Origin: Nocardia carnea
GTDB taxonomy: Bacteria; Actinomycetota; Actinomycetes; Mycobacteriales; Mycobacteriaceae
Assembly (NCBI RefSeq): GCF_029868855.1
Contig: NZ_JARWOV010000046.1
Span: forward strand, 1-34,504
DNA: 34,504 nucleotides
Reading direction: 5' to 3'
How positions within the stretch are numbered: position 1 is the first letter of the stretch; every line of letters begins with the position of its first letter. The position numbers and the translations under genes are program-made. The notes under the pieces were generated by a model that saw only the letters and a program-made list of their open reading frames with translations, was not told the origin of the DNA and ran no database searches. Of the stretch, positions 8,063-16,148 are shown piece after piece.

Positions 8063-9031
8063 TCAGCCGCGCGCCTGCCGCCAATCCGCGGCGGTCACCG
8101 GCGGCAACGCCGGCGACCCGGTCGCGGCCCACATGGGCAGGACCCGGGAACCCAGCACGACCGCCGACCACGGGTCGATATCCCGCCCGGCGGCCAATGC
8201 CCGGGCCAGGACGCCGGCGCAGGCGGACTCGTCGCCGGCGTCGAAATCGGCCGGTACGGGCGCGCCGGCCCGGTCGAGATCACGCAGCACCCTATCGACG
8301 GCGACGGCCGGGTCGAAAGACCGGCACGGGGTGCGCGCATACAGAGCATCGGCGAGTTCGCGGGCGGATTCGGCACGATCGGCGCCGGTGTAGGCGCGGG
8401 TGATCACCTCCGCACGCTGGTTCTCGCCGAAGTAGATCGCGAGTTCGCGCAGTACGTCGGCAGGGTCGTCCGGGGTGTGCACGAGACTCAGCAGTGTATT
8501 GCGCTGCCCGAGCCGGTGGCGCAGCTGCCCTGGCTGCCCGTGCCGCGGATCGGCCGGGCCCGTGGCCTCGGCGAGCCGTACGGGGGCCGGGAGGTCGCTG
8601 TGAGCCGCACTGACCACCAGCAGCAGGCAGTCCGAGACCGCCGCCAGCAGATCGGCCAGCCGACGGCGCTCCGGGGAGGCGATATTCCAGGCGTAGTACC
8701 ACAGCGCGCGCACCAGGTGCCGGTCCACCGCGACCGTCACCGCATCGACGACACGAAACCCGTTCTCGGAAAGCCATTTCAGTGCCGGATCCACCGCGCG
8801 GCCGACAATTGCTTCGGGTTTCAACAACATCAGCGAATGGCGGACCGCGAAACCGCCGGCGTCGATCCGCAACCGCGCCAGCTGCTCCACGCTTTCCAGC
8901 ACATAGGTATCGGAGAGGTAGGCCGCCACCTTCTCCCGCTGCGGCGTCAGCGCGGCCAGCAGACCGGCCAGTGCGCCGGTCTCCGTATCCGGAAGGTCGC
9001 GAGCCGCCGACATATGTTCATCCGGCTCCAT
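8063..9031 (-). CDS. Nucleoside-diphosphate-kinase-domain protein, coupled to the PEP-synthase-like gene
   Basis: 322 residues, about twice a normal NDK. Residues about 60-205 carry NDK signatures: HSLMLLKPEAI (Lys71), ENGFRVV, ATGPADPRHGQPGQLR, and QRN (178) ... H185-TPDD followed by LRELAIYF. Seventeen residues run from His185 to the Phe of the IYF strand, exactly as in ordinary NDKs. Asn178 and His185 are seven apart instead of three, so four residues are inserted just before the phospho-histidine. N- and C-terminal helical extensions are unassigned. It overlaps the upstream gene by 14 bases, and GGAGGAGG lies eight bases before the ATG at 9031. Coupled translation suggests the two products work together. 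The enzymatic reaction is unknown. Confidence 0.8.
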   Translation of the reverse strand: MEPDEHMSAARDLPDTETGALAGLLAALTPQREKVAAYLSDTYVLESVEQLARLRIDAGGFAVRHSLMLLKPEAIVGRAVDPALKWLSENGFRVVDAVTVAVDRHLVRALWYYAWNIASPERRRLADLLAAVSDCLLLVVSAAHSDLPAPVRLAEATGPADPRHGQPGQLRHRLGQRNTLLSLVHTPDDPADVLRELAIYFGENQRAEVITRAYTGADRAESARELADALYARTPCRSFDPAVAVDRVLRDLDRAGAPVPADFDAGDESACAGVLARALAAGRDIDPWSAVVLGSRVLPMWAATGSPALPPVTAADWRQARG

Positions 9032-11531
9032 CGCCGTGACCTCCTCCGGAAAGCACCGTCACCGTACCCGCCGCACCGTCGACTCGGATCCGCATGCCGG
9101 TTCGCAACTTCCGGCGGCAGCCCGGTACCCGCAGTACCGCCGGCACACCGAGTTCGCGGGCGATCGTCGCCACCGGAGTGAGCGGGTCACCGAGTTCGGC
9201 GACCAGCGCCGCCGACGACGGCAGCGCCGCCGCCCAGCCGGGATCGGCGCGGCGGACAACGAGGATCCCGCCCGCCACATCACGCGGTTCGTCCACCAGC
9301 TCCGCGACGCCCTCGACTACGCCCGGCGCCGACGGGAATCCGGCCAGCACATCGCCGGGCGCGGCGGGCGGGGTTTCGGCGAGCGGGACCCAGCCCCGCT
9401 GTGCCAGTTCCACATCCGTGAGCTCGGGACCGAGTGTCGTGAAGCGCACCGGCGCGACCATGTCCGCGTCGGCGGTCCGTGCGACCTTGCGCGCGGTGAT
9501 CCGGGCGGCCAGATCCGGCACTGGAACCCGGTCGTAGCAGTTCCGCAATTCGTCGACGGTCAGCAAGAAGATATCGGCGGCGTCGTCGATGATGCCGCGG
9601 GCGACGAGGTCGCGGCCCATCACCCGGATCATCCGTTCGATCGAGCCGAACGCACGGGTCCGGTAGAACTGCAATTGTTCCCGGTGCGCGGCGCAGCGGG
9701 CGGATCCTGCGCGTACCCGGTCGTAGAGCGAGCGGCGGATACCGCCGAGGTGTGCGTCGAGATAATCGTCCGGATCGGAACCGGGCTCGGCGCGCGAGTC
9801 CACGAGCGATTCCGGCGCCCCCGGAAGAAAAGCCTTCGTCAGCAGTAACACGGTGCCGGTGAGGGTCAGCTGGATCGCATCCAGCACCGTGGTCGGCCCC
9901 CACCACAGCACGAGATCACGATCGAGCCGCCGGTACTCGGCGTACGCGTGTTCCCCGTGGATGTATTCCATCGTGTCGTAGCGGTCGTACAAGCGGGAGA
10001 ACTCGTCGTGGAATTCCCGCATCATCGCGTCGATTGCGAGTATCCGGCGAAGGTAGACGACAGCGGTTCGGACCCGTGACCACGCGCGCCGCCATCCGTT
10101 GTCGAATACGAAGGGTTGCAGGGTTTTCGCGTGCTCATCCGGCAACGGTTCGCCCACACCGATCACCGTCGCGACTGCCGGGCGGGCCAGCGAGTAGCCG
10201 GGCGCGATCCCCGCCGTCCGATACCAGTGCAGCAGGTTGACATACACCCGCCCGTGGAAGATGCCCAGCAGGTAGGGGGACCACGAATCGATCTGCCGGA
10301 TCTGCTCTTTCGGCACGCCGAGCGACTGCGCGTAGCCCCGGTACACCCGGCCGTACAGGTCGGCGGCCATCGTGAAGGTCAGCGGTGACACCGGCCCCGG
10401 AAGAATCTCGAACTCGTTCGCGGCAGCCCATATTCGTGGCTCGCCCGGGGCGACCGGTTCACCGGCGCCGCGGAGCACCGCCGCGTCCGTCGTATCGCGA
10501 CGGTGCACCAGCGGTTCGGCGCGTCGGTTACCGCGGACTCGGTAACCGATCGGGAGCATCCCGGCCGCCGGGCGCGGCCGATCAGCGCGGCCCGGCGAAT
10601 CCTGCAGCGTGGTGATCGGCCGCGCCTGCAGAAACCACAACCCATCGCTGTCGATCGCCCACTCGATATCCCGCGGTCCGCCCAGCGCACCGGCCAGCGC
10701 CCGGCCCCGGCCCGCGAGCAGCGCGACGTCGTCGTCGTCGAGTACGGCCCCCGCCCGGCGAGGTTGCGCCGGCTCCACCACCTCGACGCCGGACCCGGCC
10801 GCGGCCACGTACTCGACCTCTTTGCCCCCGGTGATTCGTTCGACGACCGTGCCCGCCCGGTCCACCAGCACCGTATCGGCGTCGATCGCACCCGCGGTCA
10901 GCCCTACCCCCAGTCCGTGCACCGCGCTCACCACCACATCATCGGCGGAACCGGCCGCCGGGTTACGCGTGAACAGCACGCCGCTCGCCCGGGCCGCGAT
11001 GAACTGCTGCAGCAATACGGCGATCCCGGTCACCGGCGACTGGTTCCGCGCGAACGTGTACCGGACCACGCTCTCGGAAAAACCGGAGACCCAGCAATCC
11101 CGCACCCGCTCGTACAGCTCGTCCGAACCGACGTTCACATAGGTATCGAACAGTCCCGCAAACGAATCCGTATCGTCGTGGAATCCCACCGGAGACGAGC
11201 GCACCACGAGTGCACCACGACCCAGGCGGATATGCGTGGCCCGCAACAACTCCCGCAGACCGGAGTCGGCCGTCGCCCCGGCCGCCGTGATGCCACCCCG
11301 TATCCGCTCGGCCAGTTCCAGCGCCGTATCCACCTCGTCGGCGCGACTCAGCTCGCCGATCAGATCACTCGAACCCGCAGCCGCCGCGAACTCCGCGAAC
11401 ACATCCGCCCCGAGTACCAGCCACTCCGGAACCTGCGCCCCCGCCGCCCCCAGTGCATACAGTCCCCGCGCCTTACTCCCACCGAAAGCCGCGATATCCG
11501 CTTCGGTGTCGTCCGCTGAGAGAACCCGCAA
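9018..11531 (-). CDS. PEP-synthase / rifampin-phosphotransferase-like protein lacking the catalytic histidine
   Basis: 837 residues from a TTG at 11531. An ATG at 11585 in the same frame would add 18 residues, but GGAGG sits seven bases before the TTG and the family normally begins there. The N-terminal ATP-grasp domain (PPDK_N) is intact by eye: GGSKARGLYAL, ALVVRSSPVGFHDD, DSFAGLFDTYVNV, ASGVLFTRNPA and DIEWAIDSDGLWFLQARPIT. The middle has the Rph/PPS-like 'EILPGPVSPLTFTMA' linker. The C-terminal mobile domain is recognisable (AALVAELGD, IARELGVPAVLRVPG), yet the expected G-x-x-S-H reads DPLTP: the phospho-carrier His is Pro (codon 9174-9176). It may be a repurposed ATP-grasp enzyme or rely on its NDK-domain partner. 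Substrate unknown. Confidence 0.85.
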   Translation of the reverse strand: MRVLSADDTEADIAAFGGSKARGLYALGAAGAQVPEWLVLGADVFAEFAAAAGSSDLIGELSRADEVDTALELAERIRGGITAAGATADSGLRELLRATHIRLGRGALVVRSSPVGFHDDTDSFAGLFDTYVNVGSDELYERVRDCWVSGFSESVVRYTFARNQSPVTGIAVLLQQFIAARASGVLFTRNPAAGSADDVVVSAVHGLGVGLTAGAIDADTVLVDRAGTVVERITGGKEVEYVAAAGSGVEVVEPAQPRRAGAVLDDDDVALLAGRGRALAGALGGPRDIEWAIDSDGLWFLQARPITTLQDSPGRADRPRPAAGMLPIGYRVRGNRRAEPLVHRRDTTDAAVLRGAGEPVAPGEPRIWAAANEFEILPGPVSPLTFTMAADLYGRVYRGYAQSLGVPKEQIRQIDSWSPYLLGIFHGRVYVNLLHWYRTAGIAPGYSLARPAVATVIGVGEPLPDEHAKTLQPFVFDNGWRRAWSRVRTAVVYLRRILAIDAMMREFHDEFSRLYDRYDTMEYIHGEHAYAEYRRLDRDLVLWWGPTTVLDAIQLTLTGTVLLLTKAFLPGAPESLVDSRAEPGSDPDDYLDAHLGGIRRSLYDRVRAGSARCAAHREQLQFYRTRAFGSIERMIRVMGRDLVARGIIDDAADIFLLTVDELRNCYDRVPVPDLAARITARKVARTADADMVAPVRFTTLGPELTDVELAQRGWVPLAETPPAAPGDVLAGFPSAPGVVEGVAELVDEPRDVAGGILVVRRADPGWAAALPSSAALVAELGDPLTPVATIARELGVPAVLRVPGCRRKLRTGMRIRVDGAAGTVTVLSGGGHGDGAG

Positions 11532-11913
11532 GAACCGACCTCCAACCCCGCCTGCCGCGGCGGCACATCGTTGCCCGTTCCGCATGAGTAAACCCGAGGG
11601 ACACCCCGTCTATCGCCGGATCGGCTGTTGTGTTAGCCCGCAATCCGCGAGGCCGCAGAATCCCGCCCACCATCGTGGCGGGCCGCAGCACCGACGCGCG
11701 CCGCGCGGCCCGGCGTCGAGCACCGCCTTCGAAGCAGGCAGCGTTACCGCGAGATCAGGTCGCCGTTCGCGCCACCGGGTGGGCGTCGGAGCGGCCGCCC
11801 ACGGAATACCATCTATCGGCTCCGCCCGTACAAGCAGTGCGGATAGGCCACTCCCGGCGGGACCCATTAGGCTGTTGTGGCCCGCGCAGGTATCGGTGAG
11901 GATGTGATTCCGC
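11532..11913. other. Intergenic divergent region
   Basis: About 380 bases separate the minus-strand PEP-synthase-like gene from espG. I see no convincing gene. A TAGGCT box at 11868-11873 could be a -10 element for espG with a 5' leader of about 35 bases. The inverted repeat CCCGCC-N9-GGCGGG near 11669-11689 is weak and unassigned. Confidence 0.4.
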
Positions 11914-12612
11914 GTGAGTTGGAGCCTGACCCCCGACGAGTTCGCGCACGTATGGCGCCAAGCCGACCTGGACCGGCTCCCCTATCCCTTGCGCGTCCTC
12001 GAATCCCCGCGCACCGAACGCGATGCCCGGGCGCTCTATGCCGAACTCGCCCAGCGCCTCCCTCCTGACCCCGACCGCGACACCTGTCTGCGGATCCTCG
12101 CCGACCCGCACACCCGCGTGATCGCCATCGGCGGCGCCGCCGAACCCGGCCGGGAACTGCGCGCACTGGGCTGCGTCGTCCACGACCGTGCCGTCCTCGC
12201 GGTGCAGGAGCCGGGGCGTACCGCCGAGTTCGGCGGCACCATCCGGTTGTCCATAGGTCACAGCGCCAAACTCGGCGCGCGGCTGGCCGCGCTGCTCCCG
12301 CAATCACGGGCCGGGCGCCATCCCGCGCGCACAGCTTCGACCGCGGCGGTGCGCGATACCGAAACCGTTGTCCAAGAGGAACGCGCCGCCGCCCCGATCC
12401 GCAAACTGCTCAGCGCCCGGCACACCGCCCAGGGTCATATCCGGATCGAGGCGCACCTCGACCGGCCGAAGCCGCCGCCTGCCGTGCACTACACATGGCT
12501 CGACCTGGAGAACGACGGCCGTTATCTGCTCAAGGCCGACGACACCGTGCACATCGTGCCCGCCTCCACCGAACAACTCGCCGTGCACCTGCAGAAGCGG
12601 ATACCCGCCTGA
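11914..12612 (+). CDS. espG: EspG-family ESX secretion-associated chaperone
   Basis: 232 residues with the EspG pattern. The N-terminus is SWSLTPDEFAHVWRQADLDRLPYPL, a conserved feature (the W/L-rich start, then the P-Y-P-L segment). A beta-rich middle follows (RVIAIGGAAEPGRELRALGC, then DRAVLAVQE), and the C-terminus has GHIRIEAH and YTWLDLENDGRYLL. EspG proteins are cytosolic and bind the tip of PPE partners to keep PE-PPE pairs soluble for type VII secretion. It directly precedes a PE/EspC-like gene and a PPE-like gene, as expected of a chaperone-substrate set. The start is GTG at 11914. No EccB-E core genes are present, so the secretion apparatus must be encoded elsewhere. Confidence 0.85.
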   Translation: MSWSLTPDEFAHVWRQADLDRLPYPLRVLESPRTERDARALYAELAQRLPPDPDRDTCLRILADPHTRVIAIGGAAEPGRELRALGCVVHDRAVLAVQEPGRTAEFGGTIRLSIGHSAKLGARLAALLPQSRAGRHPARTASTAAVRDTETVVQEERAAAPIRKLLSARHTAQGHIRIEAHLDRPKPPPAVHYTWLDLENDGRYLLKADDTVHIVPASTEQLAVHLQKRIPA

Positions 12613-12656
12613 TCGCCGATCGTTCCGACCGGCTGTCCGCGACCCCCGGTTGCGAT

Positions 12657-12662
12657 TAGGCT
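12657..12662 (+). promoter_or_regulatory. Putative -10 box TAGGCT upstream of the PE/EspC-like gene
   Basis: TAGGCT fits TANNNT and would start transcription about 25 bases before the ATG at 12693. GGAGGGG (around 12676-12682) then acts as ribosome-binding site. An out-of-frame ATG at 12667 was not chosen because the ribosome-binding site lies downstream of it. Confidence 0.35.
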
Positions 12663-12692
12663 GAGCATGACCGACGGAGGGGTACGCCAGTC

Positions 12693-13067
12693 ATGCAGAT
12701 CGAAGACAGTCGAGCCGAGATCATCCGGTTCCGCCAGGCAGCCCATGCGGGCACCGTCAAGTTCGATCCGGAGGCCGCACGGCGCTGCGCCGATTTCTAC
12801 GACCGGCAGGCCGATCAGCTGATCCAGCTCAGGCAGCGCCTGGCGGACGCGGCCGACCCACACGGATTCGGTGGCCTCGTATCCGCCCGGCAACTCCAGG
12901 CCGGTTTCGGTCATAAAGCACGCGATACCGCGGCACTGCTCGACCACTACATCGAAGCCGCCTACCGCATGAAAGAAGCGTTCCTCCTCAGCGGCGGCCT
13001 GTACGAGGAAGCCGACGCCGCGAATGCCGCGGCCGTGCGCGCCGTCGAAGCGAGGATCCCCCGATGA
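12693..13067 (+). CDS. Small helical PE/EspC-like type VII secretion substrate candidate
   Basis: 124 residues, almost entirely predicted helical: an N-terminal helix pair (about 25-55), a turn at DPHGFGG, and a second long helix (about 75-120). Near the C-terminus is YEEAD (Tyr104-Asp108), which fits the type VII export signal Y-x-x-x-D/E. No signal peptide is present. It sits between espG and a PPE-like gene and overlaps the latter by four bases (ATGA). Size, position and motif point to the PE-like or EspC-like half of a co-secreted pair. The sequence itself is not one I recognise, so the role is inferred. Confidence 0.7.
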   Translation: MQIEDSRAEIIRFRQAAHAGTVKFDPEAARRCADFYDRQADQLIQLRQRLADAADPHGFGGLVSARQLQAGFGHKARDTAALLDHYIEAAYRMKEAFLLSGGLYEEADAANAAAVRAVEARIPR

Positions 13068-14065
13068 GCGGAACCGATCCCGACTACATCAGCGCCATGG
13101 AGCATTTCGAAGCCATGCGCCACGAGGACATCTATCAGGCCACCCAGCAGATCGACGCCGGTGAGATCCTGCGCCTTTCCGGTACCTGGATGCACGCCGC
13201 CGCCACCTTGCAGAGCACCTTCCCACTCACCCGCGCGAACGCGAACCTGGTCATGAACGAGGCGGAATGGGAAGGCGAGGCCGCCGACGCCGCGCTCGCC
13301 TGCACCCGTAGCTTCTCCGAATCCATCGAAGAACTCGCCGGAGTGGTCGGCCAGGTCGGTTTACGCCTCGGCGCGGTGGCCGCGGCCGCGGAAGCGGTGA
13401 AGGTCGCGGTGGTCCCGCCCGGCGATACCGGCCCGGTCGGCGCGCTGGCCCGCCTGCTGGAAGCAGCGAAGGTGATCGACGCGGACATGATGCAGGAAGT
13501 GCTGCGCCAGGAAGCGATCCTCACCATGAACATGGTCTACAAACCCGCCTACACCGCCGCCGGGAGCGGGGTCCCCGCATTGCCCGAACCGCCACCGCCC
13601 CCCGGGGCTCTGCCCCCATTGGCCCCGCCCATCACCACCCCCCAGGTCTCCCCTGCACCCGCGCAACCGTCGTCCACCGGCACCACACCGAGCGACGTGG
13701 ATCCCGAGCTGCCGAATCAACCGGGCACCATCCCCGCTCCACCGCCCGCCGAGCCGGCCCCCGCACCCGATTCCCCCCCGCCGGGCCCCGATGGGCAGGA
13801 GCCACAATCCACACCGGAAATCCCGGCTCCCACAGACAATCCGGCCCCTCGGCCCCCGGATGCGCCACCTCCTGTCCCCGCCCAACCTCCTACCGCCGAT
13901 ACACCTCCGGAAGCGGACGACTCCGGCCCCGCCGCGCCACCACCTCCCGGCCAGACCCCATCCGGCGCCCCGCTCTCCGACCCCGCCGGCCAACCGGGCA
14001 TCACCGGCCCCGTCCCGGGTCAGCGTGCCCCCGACCAACCGGGCGTCATCCCCGGAGAGCGATAA
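13064..14065 (+). CDS. PPE-like/WXG-containing protein with a long proline-rich tail
   Basis: 333 residues. The first about 165 are helical and include a W-x-G turn (Trp69-Glu-Gly71, AEWEGEAADAA) between two long helices, as in PPE and WXG100 proteins. From about residue 166 the sequence is a low-complexity tail of Pro, Ala, Asp, Glu and Thr lacking obvious secondary structure. There is no signal peptide, consistent with type VII export. Its start codon overlaps the previous stop (ATGA), so the pair is translationally coupled. An EspG chaperone gene precedes both. The tail could span the thick mycolate envelope, but that is inference. Confidence 0.75.
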   Translation: MSGTDPDYISAMEHFEAMRHEDIYQATQQIDAGEILRLSGTWMHAAATLQSTFPLTRANANLVMNEAEWEGEAADAALACTRSFSESIEELAGVVGQVGLRLGAVAAAAEAVKVAVVPPGDTGPVGALARLLEAAKVIDADMMQEVLRQEAILTMNMVYKPAYTAAGSGVPALPEPPPPPGALPPLAPPITTPQVSPAPAQPSSTGTTPSDVDPELPNQPGTIPAPPPAEPAPAPDSPPPGPDGQEPQSTPEIPAPTDNPAPRPPDAPPPVPAQPPTADTPPEADDSGPAAPPPPGQTPSGAPLSDPAGQPGITGPVPGQRAPDQPGVIPGER

Positions 14066-14214
14066 ACCGACCGCCCCGGCCCGACCGACGCGGAGCACCC
14101 AGCGGTTGCGGGACAGGAGTCGGAATCCGAGAGCCCGGAGAACCTCTGCATGCGGTCCACACCGCGGTGTCTTTGCCCAGGCCAGGACCTTAGATGTTCG
14201 TAGACATTTTCGGC

Positions 14215-14226
14215 TAGGATGGCTCC
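14215..14226 (+). promoter_or_regulatory. Putative -10 box TAGGAT before the antitoxin gene, leaderless spacing
   Basis: TAGGAT (14215-14220) plus six bases reaches the ATG at 14227. A short dyad ATGT-N6-ACAT (14194-14207) lies just upstream and could be an operator for the antitoxin, as type II antitoxins usually autorepress. The operator role is inferred. Confidence 0.4.
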
Positions 14227-14478
14227 ATGAAATCGATCAGCGTCGGCGAATTGCGTCAGAACCCGTCCGCCATGATCGCGGACGTGGAGGCCGGCGAAGT
14301 CTACGAGCTCACTCGGCACCACCACCGGGTGGGCTACATCGTCCCCGCGGTATCGTCCACCCAGATCATCCCGCGGGCGGTCGACGGCGGGGCCCGGACC
14401 AGCTCGATCGCACGACATGAATTGCGGACCGCACGGTCGATCGAGGAGCTTCTCGATTCCGAGAAGGGCGAGTGGTGA
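14227..14478 (+). CDS. Phd/YefM-family antitoxin
   Basis: 83 residues. The N-terminal Phd/YefM fold is recognisable from MKSISVGELRQNPSAMIADV and GEVYELTRHHHRVGYIVP. This half forms the DNA-binding dimer. The C-terminal half (about 50-83, ending SIEELLDSEKGEW) is the flexible toxin-neutralising tail. The stop overlaps the PIN toxin start, giving the usual antitoxin-first operon. The 'prevent-host-death' name refers to the family; here it should neutralise the adjacent RNase and repress the operon. Confidence 0.9.
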   Translation: MKSISVGELRQNPSAMIADVEAGEVYELTRHHHRVGYIVPAVSSTQIIPRAVDGGARTSSIARHELRTARSIEELLDSEKGEW

Positions 14479-14873
14479 GGTCGTACTACCTCGACAGCTC
14501 GGTCGCCGTGAGAATCATGTTGGGGCACTCTCCCGAGGCCGCCGAATGGTTCGACCGAACCACTGCCGATCCGGCGAGCAGGATAATTTCCTCCCGGCTG
14601 CTGCGTACGGAGATCACCCGAGTCCTCCGCAGAGAGGGCTTGTCCGTATTGGACCGCAGCAAGCTCATCGACTATGTCGATGTGGTCCCCGTCGACCACG
14701 CCGTCCTCAACGAGGCCGAGGCGATCATCTCGCACATCAAGACACTCGACGCTATTCATCTGGCGTCCGCACTACGCAGCGGACTGGACAACCTCACAGT
14801 GGTCACCCACGACCGAACCATGGCCACCGTCGCCGAACACCTCGGTTTCGAAATCTACGACCCGGTTCGGTGA
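14475..14873 (+). CDS. vapC: PIN-domain ribonuclease toxin (VapC family)
   Basis: 132 residues from the GTG at 14475, which shares the bases GTGA with the antitoxin stop; a GTG one codon earlier is also possible. The four acidic PIN residues are visible: Asp in YYLDSS, Glu in RTEITR, Asp in LDAIHLA and Asp in THDRTM. The protein should be a Mg2+-dependent RNase; VapC toxins usually cut tRNA or rRNA at defined sites, but the target here is unknown. It is co-transcribed with the Phd-type antitoxin. All key residues look intact, so it is probably active when released. Confidence 0.92.
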   Translation: MRSYYLDSSVAVRIMLGHSPEAAEWFDRTTADPASRIISSRLLRTEITRVLRREGLSVLDRSKLIDYVDVVPVDHAVLNEAEAIISHIKTLDAIHLASALRSGLDNLTVVTHDRTMATVAEHLGFEIYDPVR

Positions 14874-14984
14874 AGGGCGGCAGAAGCCCGGGGCTGCCCC
14901 TCACTCGCCCCGGTGCGGGACTGCCCCGGTCGCAGCACCGTCCGCTCCGGCCCGGCCTGGTCTACAACCGCAGCTGATATCCGG

Positions 14985-15803
14985 TCATCTCTTGTATCCG
15001 ACCCCGCCTGTCATGAAGCGAACTCCGATGGTTGTGGCGTCGGTGACGATCTCTTCCGGCCGCCACAGTGGCAGCGGGACGATACCCGGCGGGAGAATTT
15101 CCAGGTCGTCGAAATACTCGGCCAGTTCCTTGGGCGTCCGCACCCGGCCCGTTCCCAGCTGCGACAGCAGCACCTGTTCGAGCTCCTCGCTTTCGCGCGA
15201 GTCGCTGAGCCGGGTGAAGTTGGTGATGAAGAAGTACGAACCGGGCGGTACCGCGGCACGCAGGGTCGCGACGATGCCCTTCGGGTCTTCCTCGTCGAGA
15301 ATGTGGTGCAGGATTCCGACGAGCATCACACACACCGGCTTGTCGAAGTCGATGAGTTCCCGTACATCCGGGTGCGCGAGGACTTCGCCGGGCTTGCGGA
15401 CGTCACCGATGACCACCCGGGTATTCGGGTTGGTCTCCAGGTGGACACGGCCGTAGGCGAGCACTATGGGATCGATATCGACATAGACGACCTTCGCGTC
15501 CGGATTCGCTTCCTGCGCAACCTCATGCGTGTTACGCGCCGTCGGCAGACCCGAACCGAGATCGAGGAACTGGGTGATCCCCTTCTCGGCGGCGAGATGG
15601 CGCACCACCCGGTGCAGGATCGCCCGGTTGTGCAGCGCGATCTCTTTCAGTTCCGGCATGACGGCGAGGCTGGCCTCCGCCACCTGACGGTCGATCCGGT
15701 AGTTGTCCTTACCGTTCAGCATCACGTCGTATACGCGCGCGGCGGTCGGCTCGCCGTCGTCGAAAACGTTGCTCCCGGACTGTCCCGAGTCTTCGGGGAT
15801 CAT
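14985..15803 (-). CDS. SAM-dependent methyltransferase, DUF574 / Methyltransf_19 family
   Basis: 272 residues from the ATG at 15803, which is preceded by AGAGG. The frame is open further upstream, but that extension does not resemble the family. The family start is seen in GEPTAARVYDVMLNGKDNY, followed by DRQVAEA. The SAM-binding motif I is FLDLGSGLPT, then VVYVDIDPIVLAYGR and a VIGDVRKP acidic loop; VCVMLVGILHHI follows. The family is abundant in Nocardia and Streptomyces, and its substrates are generally unknown. It is a single gene on the minus strand with no obvious partner. Confidence 0.88.
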   Translation of the reverse strand: MIPEDSGQSGSNVFDDGEPTAARVYDVMLNGKDNYRIDRQVAEASLAVMPELKEIALHNRAILHRVVRHLAAEKGITQFLDLGSGLPTARNTHEVAQEANPDAKVVYVDIDPIVLAYGRVHLETNPNTRVVIGDVRKPGEVLAHPDVRELIDFDKPVCVMLVGILHHILDEEDPKGIVATLRAAVPPGSYFFITNFTRLSDSRESEELEQVLLSQLGTGRVRTPKELAEYFDDLEILPPGIVPLPLWRPEEIVTDATTIGVRFMTGGVGYKR

Positions 15804-16148
15804 CAACAGCCTCTCATCACTATCAGCATCAGTAGTCGCGCCAGCATAGCGACCGAAGCCCTCCCATGGGCAGTATGAAGTCCCCATCCACGACGCCCGG
15901 ATCGGCGCCGAATCAGCTATGCCGCAGTACTTTCCGAACTTCACCGGCTTGGGACAACGATCTCCGACCGCCGCGGCGACCACCGCGCGGTCGAGGAATC
16001 CGGCGACAAGGGACAAAACCGACTGCGCCGATAACCCGGTCCACTACACGAATCGAATAACCGGATTCCGCAATCGCAGTGTTTACCCATGCCAGTCCCG
16101 CATATCAGGACCAGCACCGGGCCGCCGCATTCATGTTAATATCCGCTA
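15804..16148. other. Intergenic region at the border of the AT-richer island
   Basis: About 345 bases without a convincing gene. Composition shifts from GC-rich (up to about 16040) to clearly AT-richer toward 16148. No inverted repeat, integrase or tRNA fragment was seen that would mark an insertion end. Confidence 0.4.

Noticed and set aside
7078..8403. Long plus-strand open frame opposite the antiporter and NDK-domain genes
   Set aside because: The translation is rich in Arg, His and Gln, as expected from antisense reading of GC-rich coding DNA, while the opposite strand has recognisable domains.
14913..15878. Plus-strand open frame opposite the methyltransferase
   Set aside because: It is the antisense shadow of the SAM methyltransferase gene and shows no family features.
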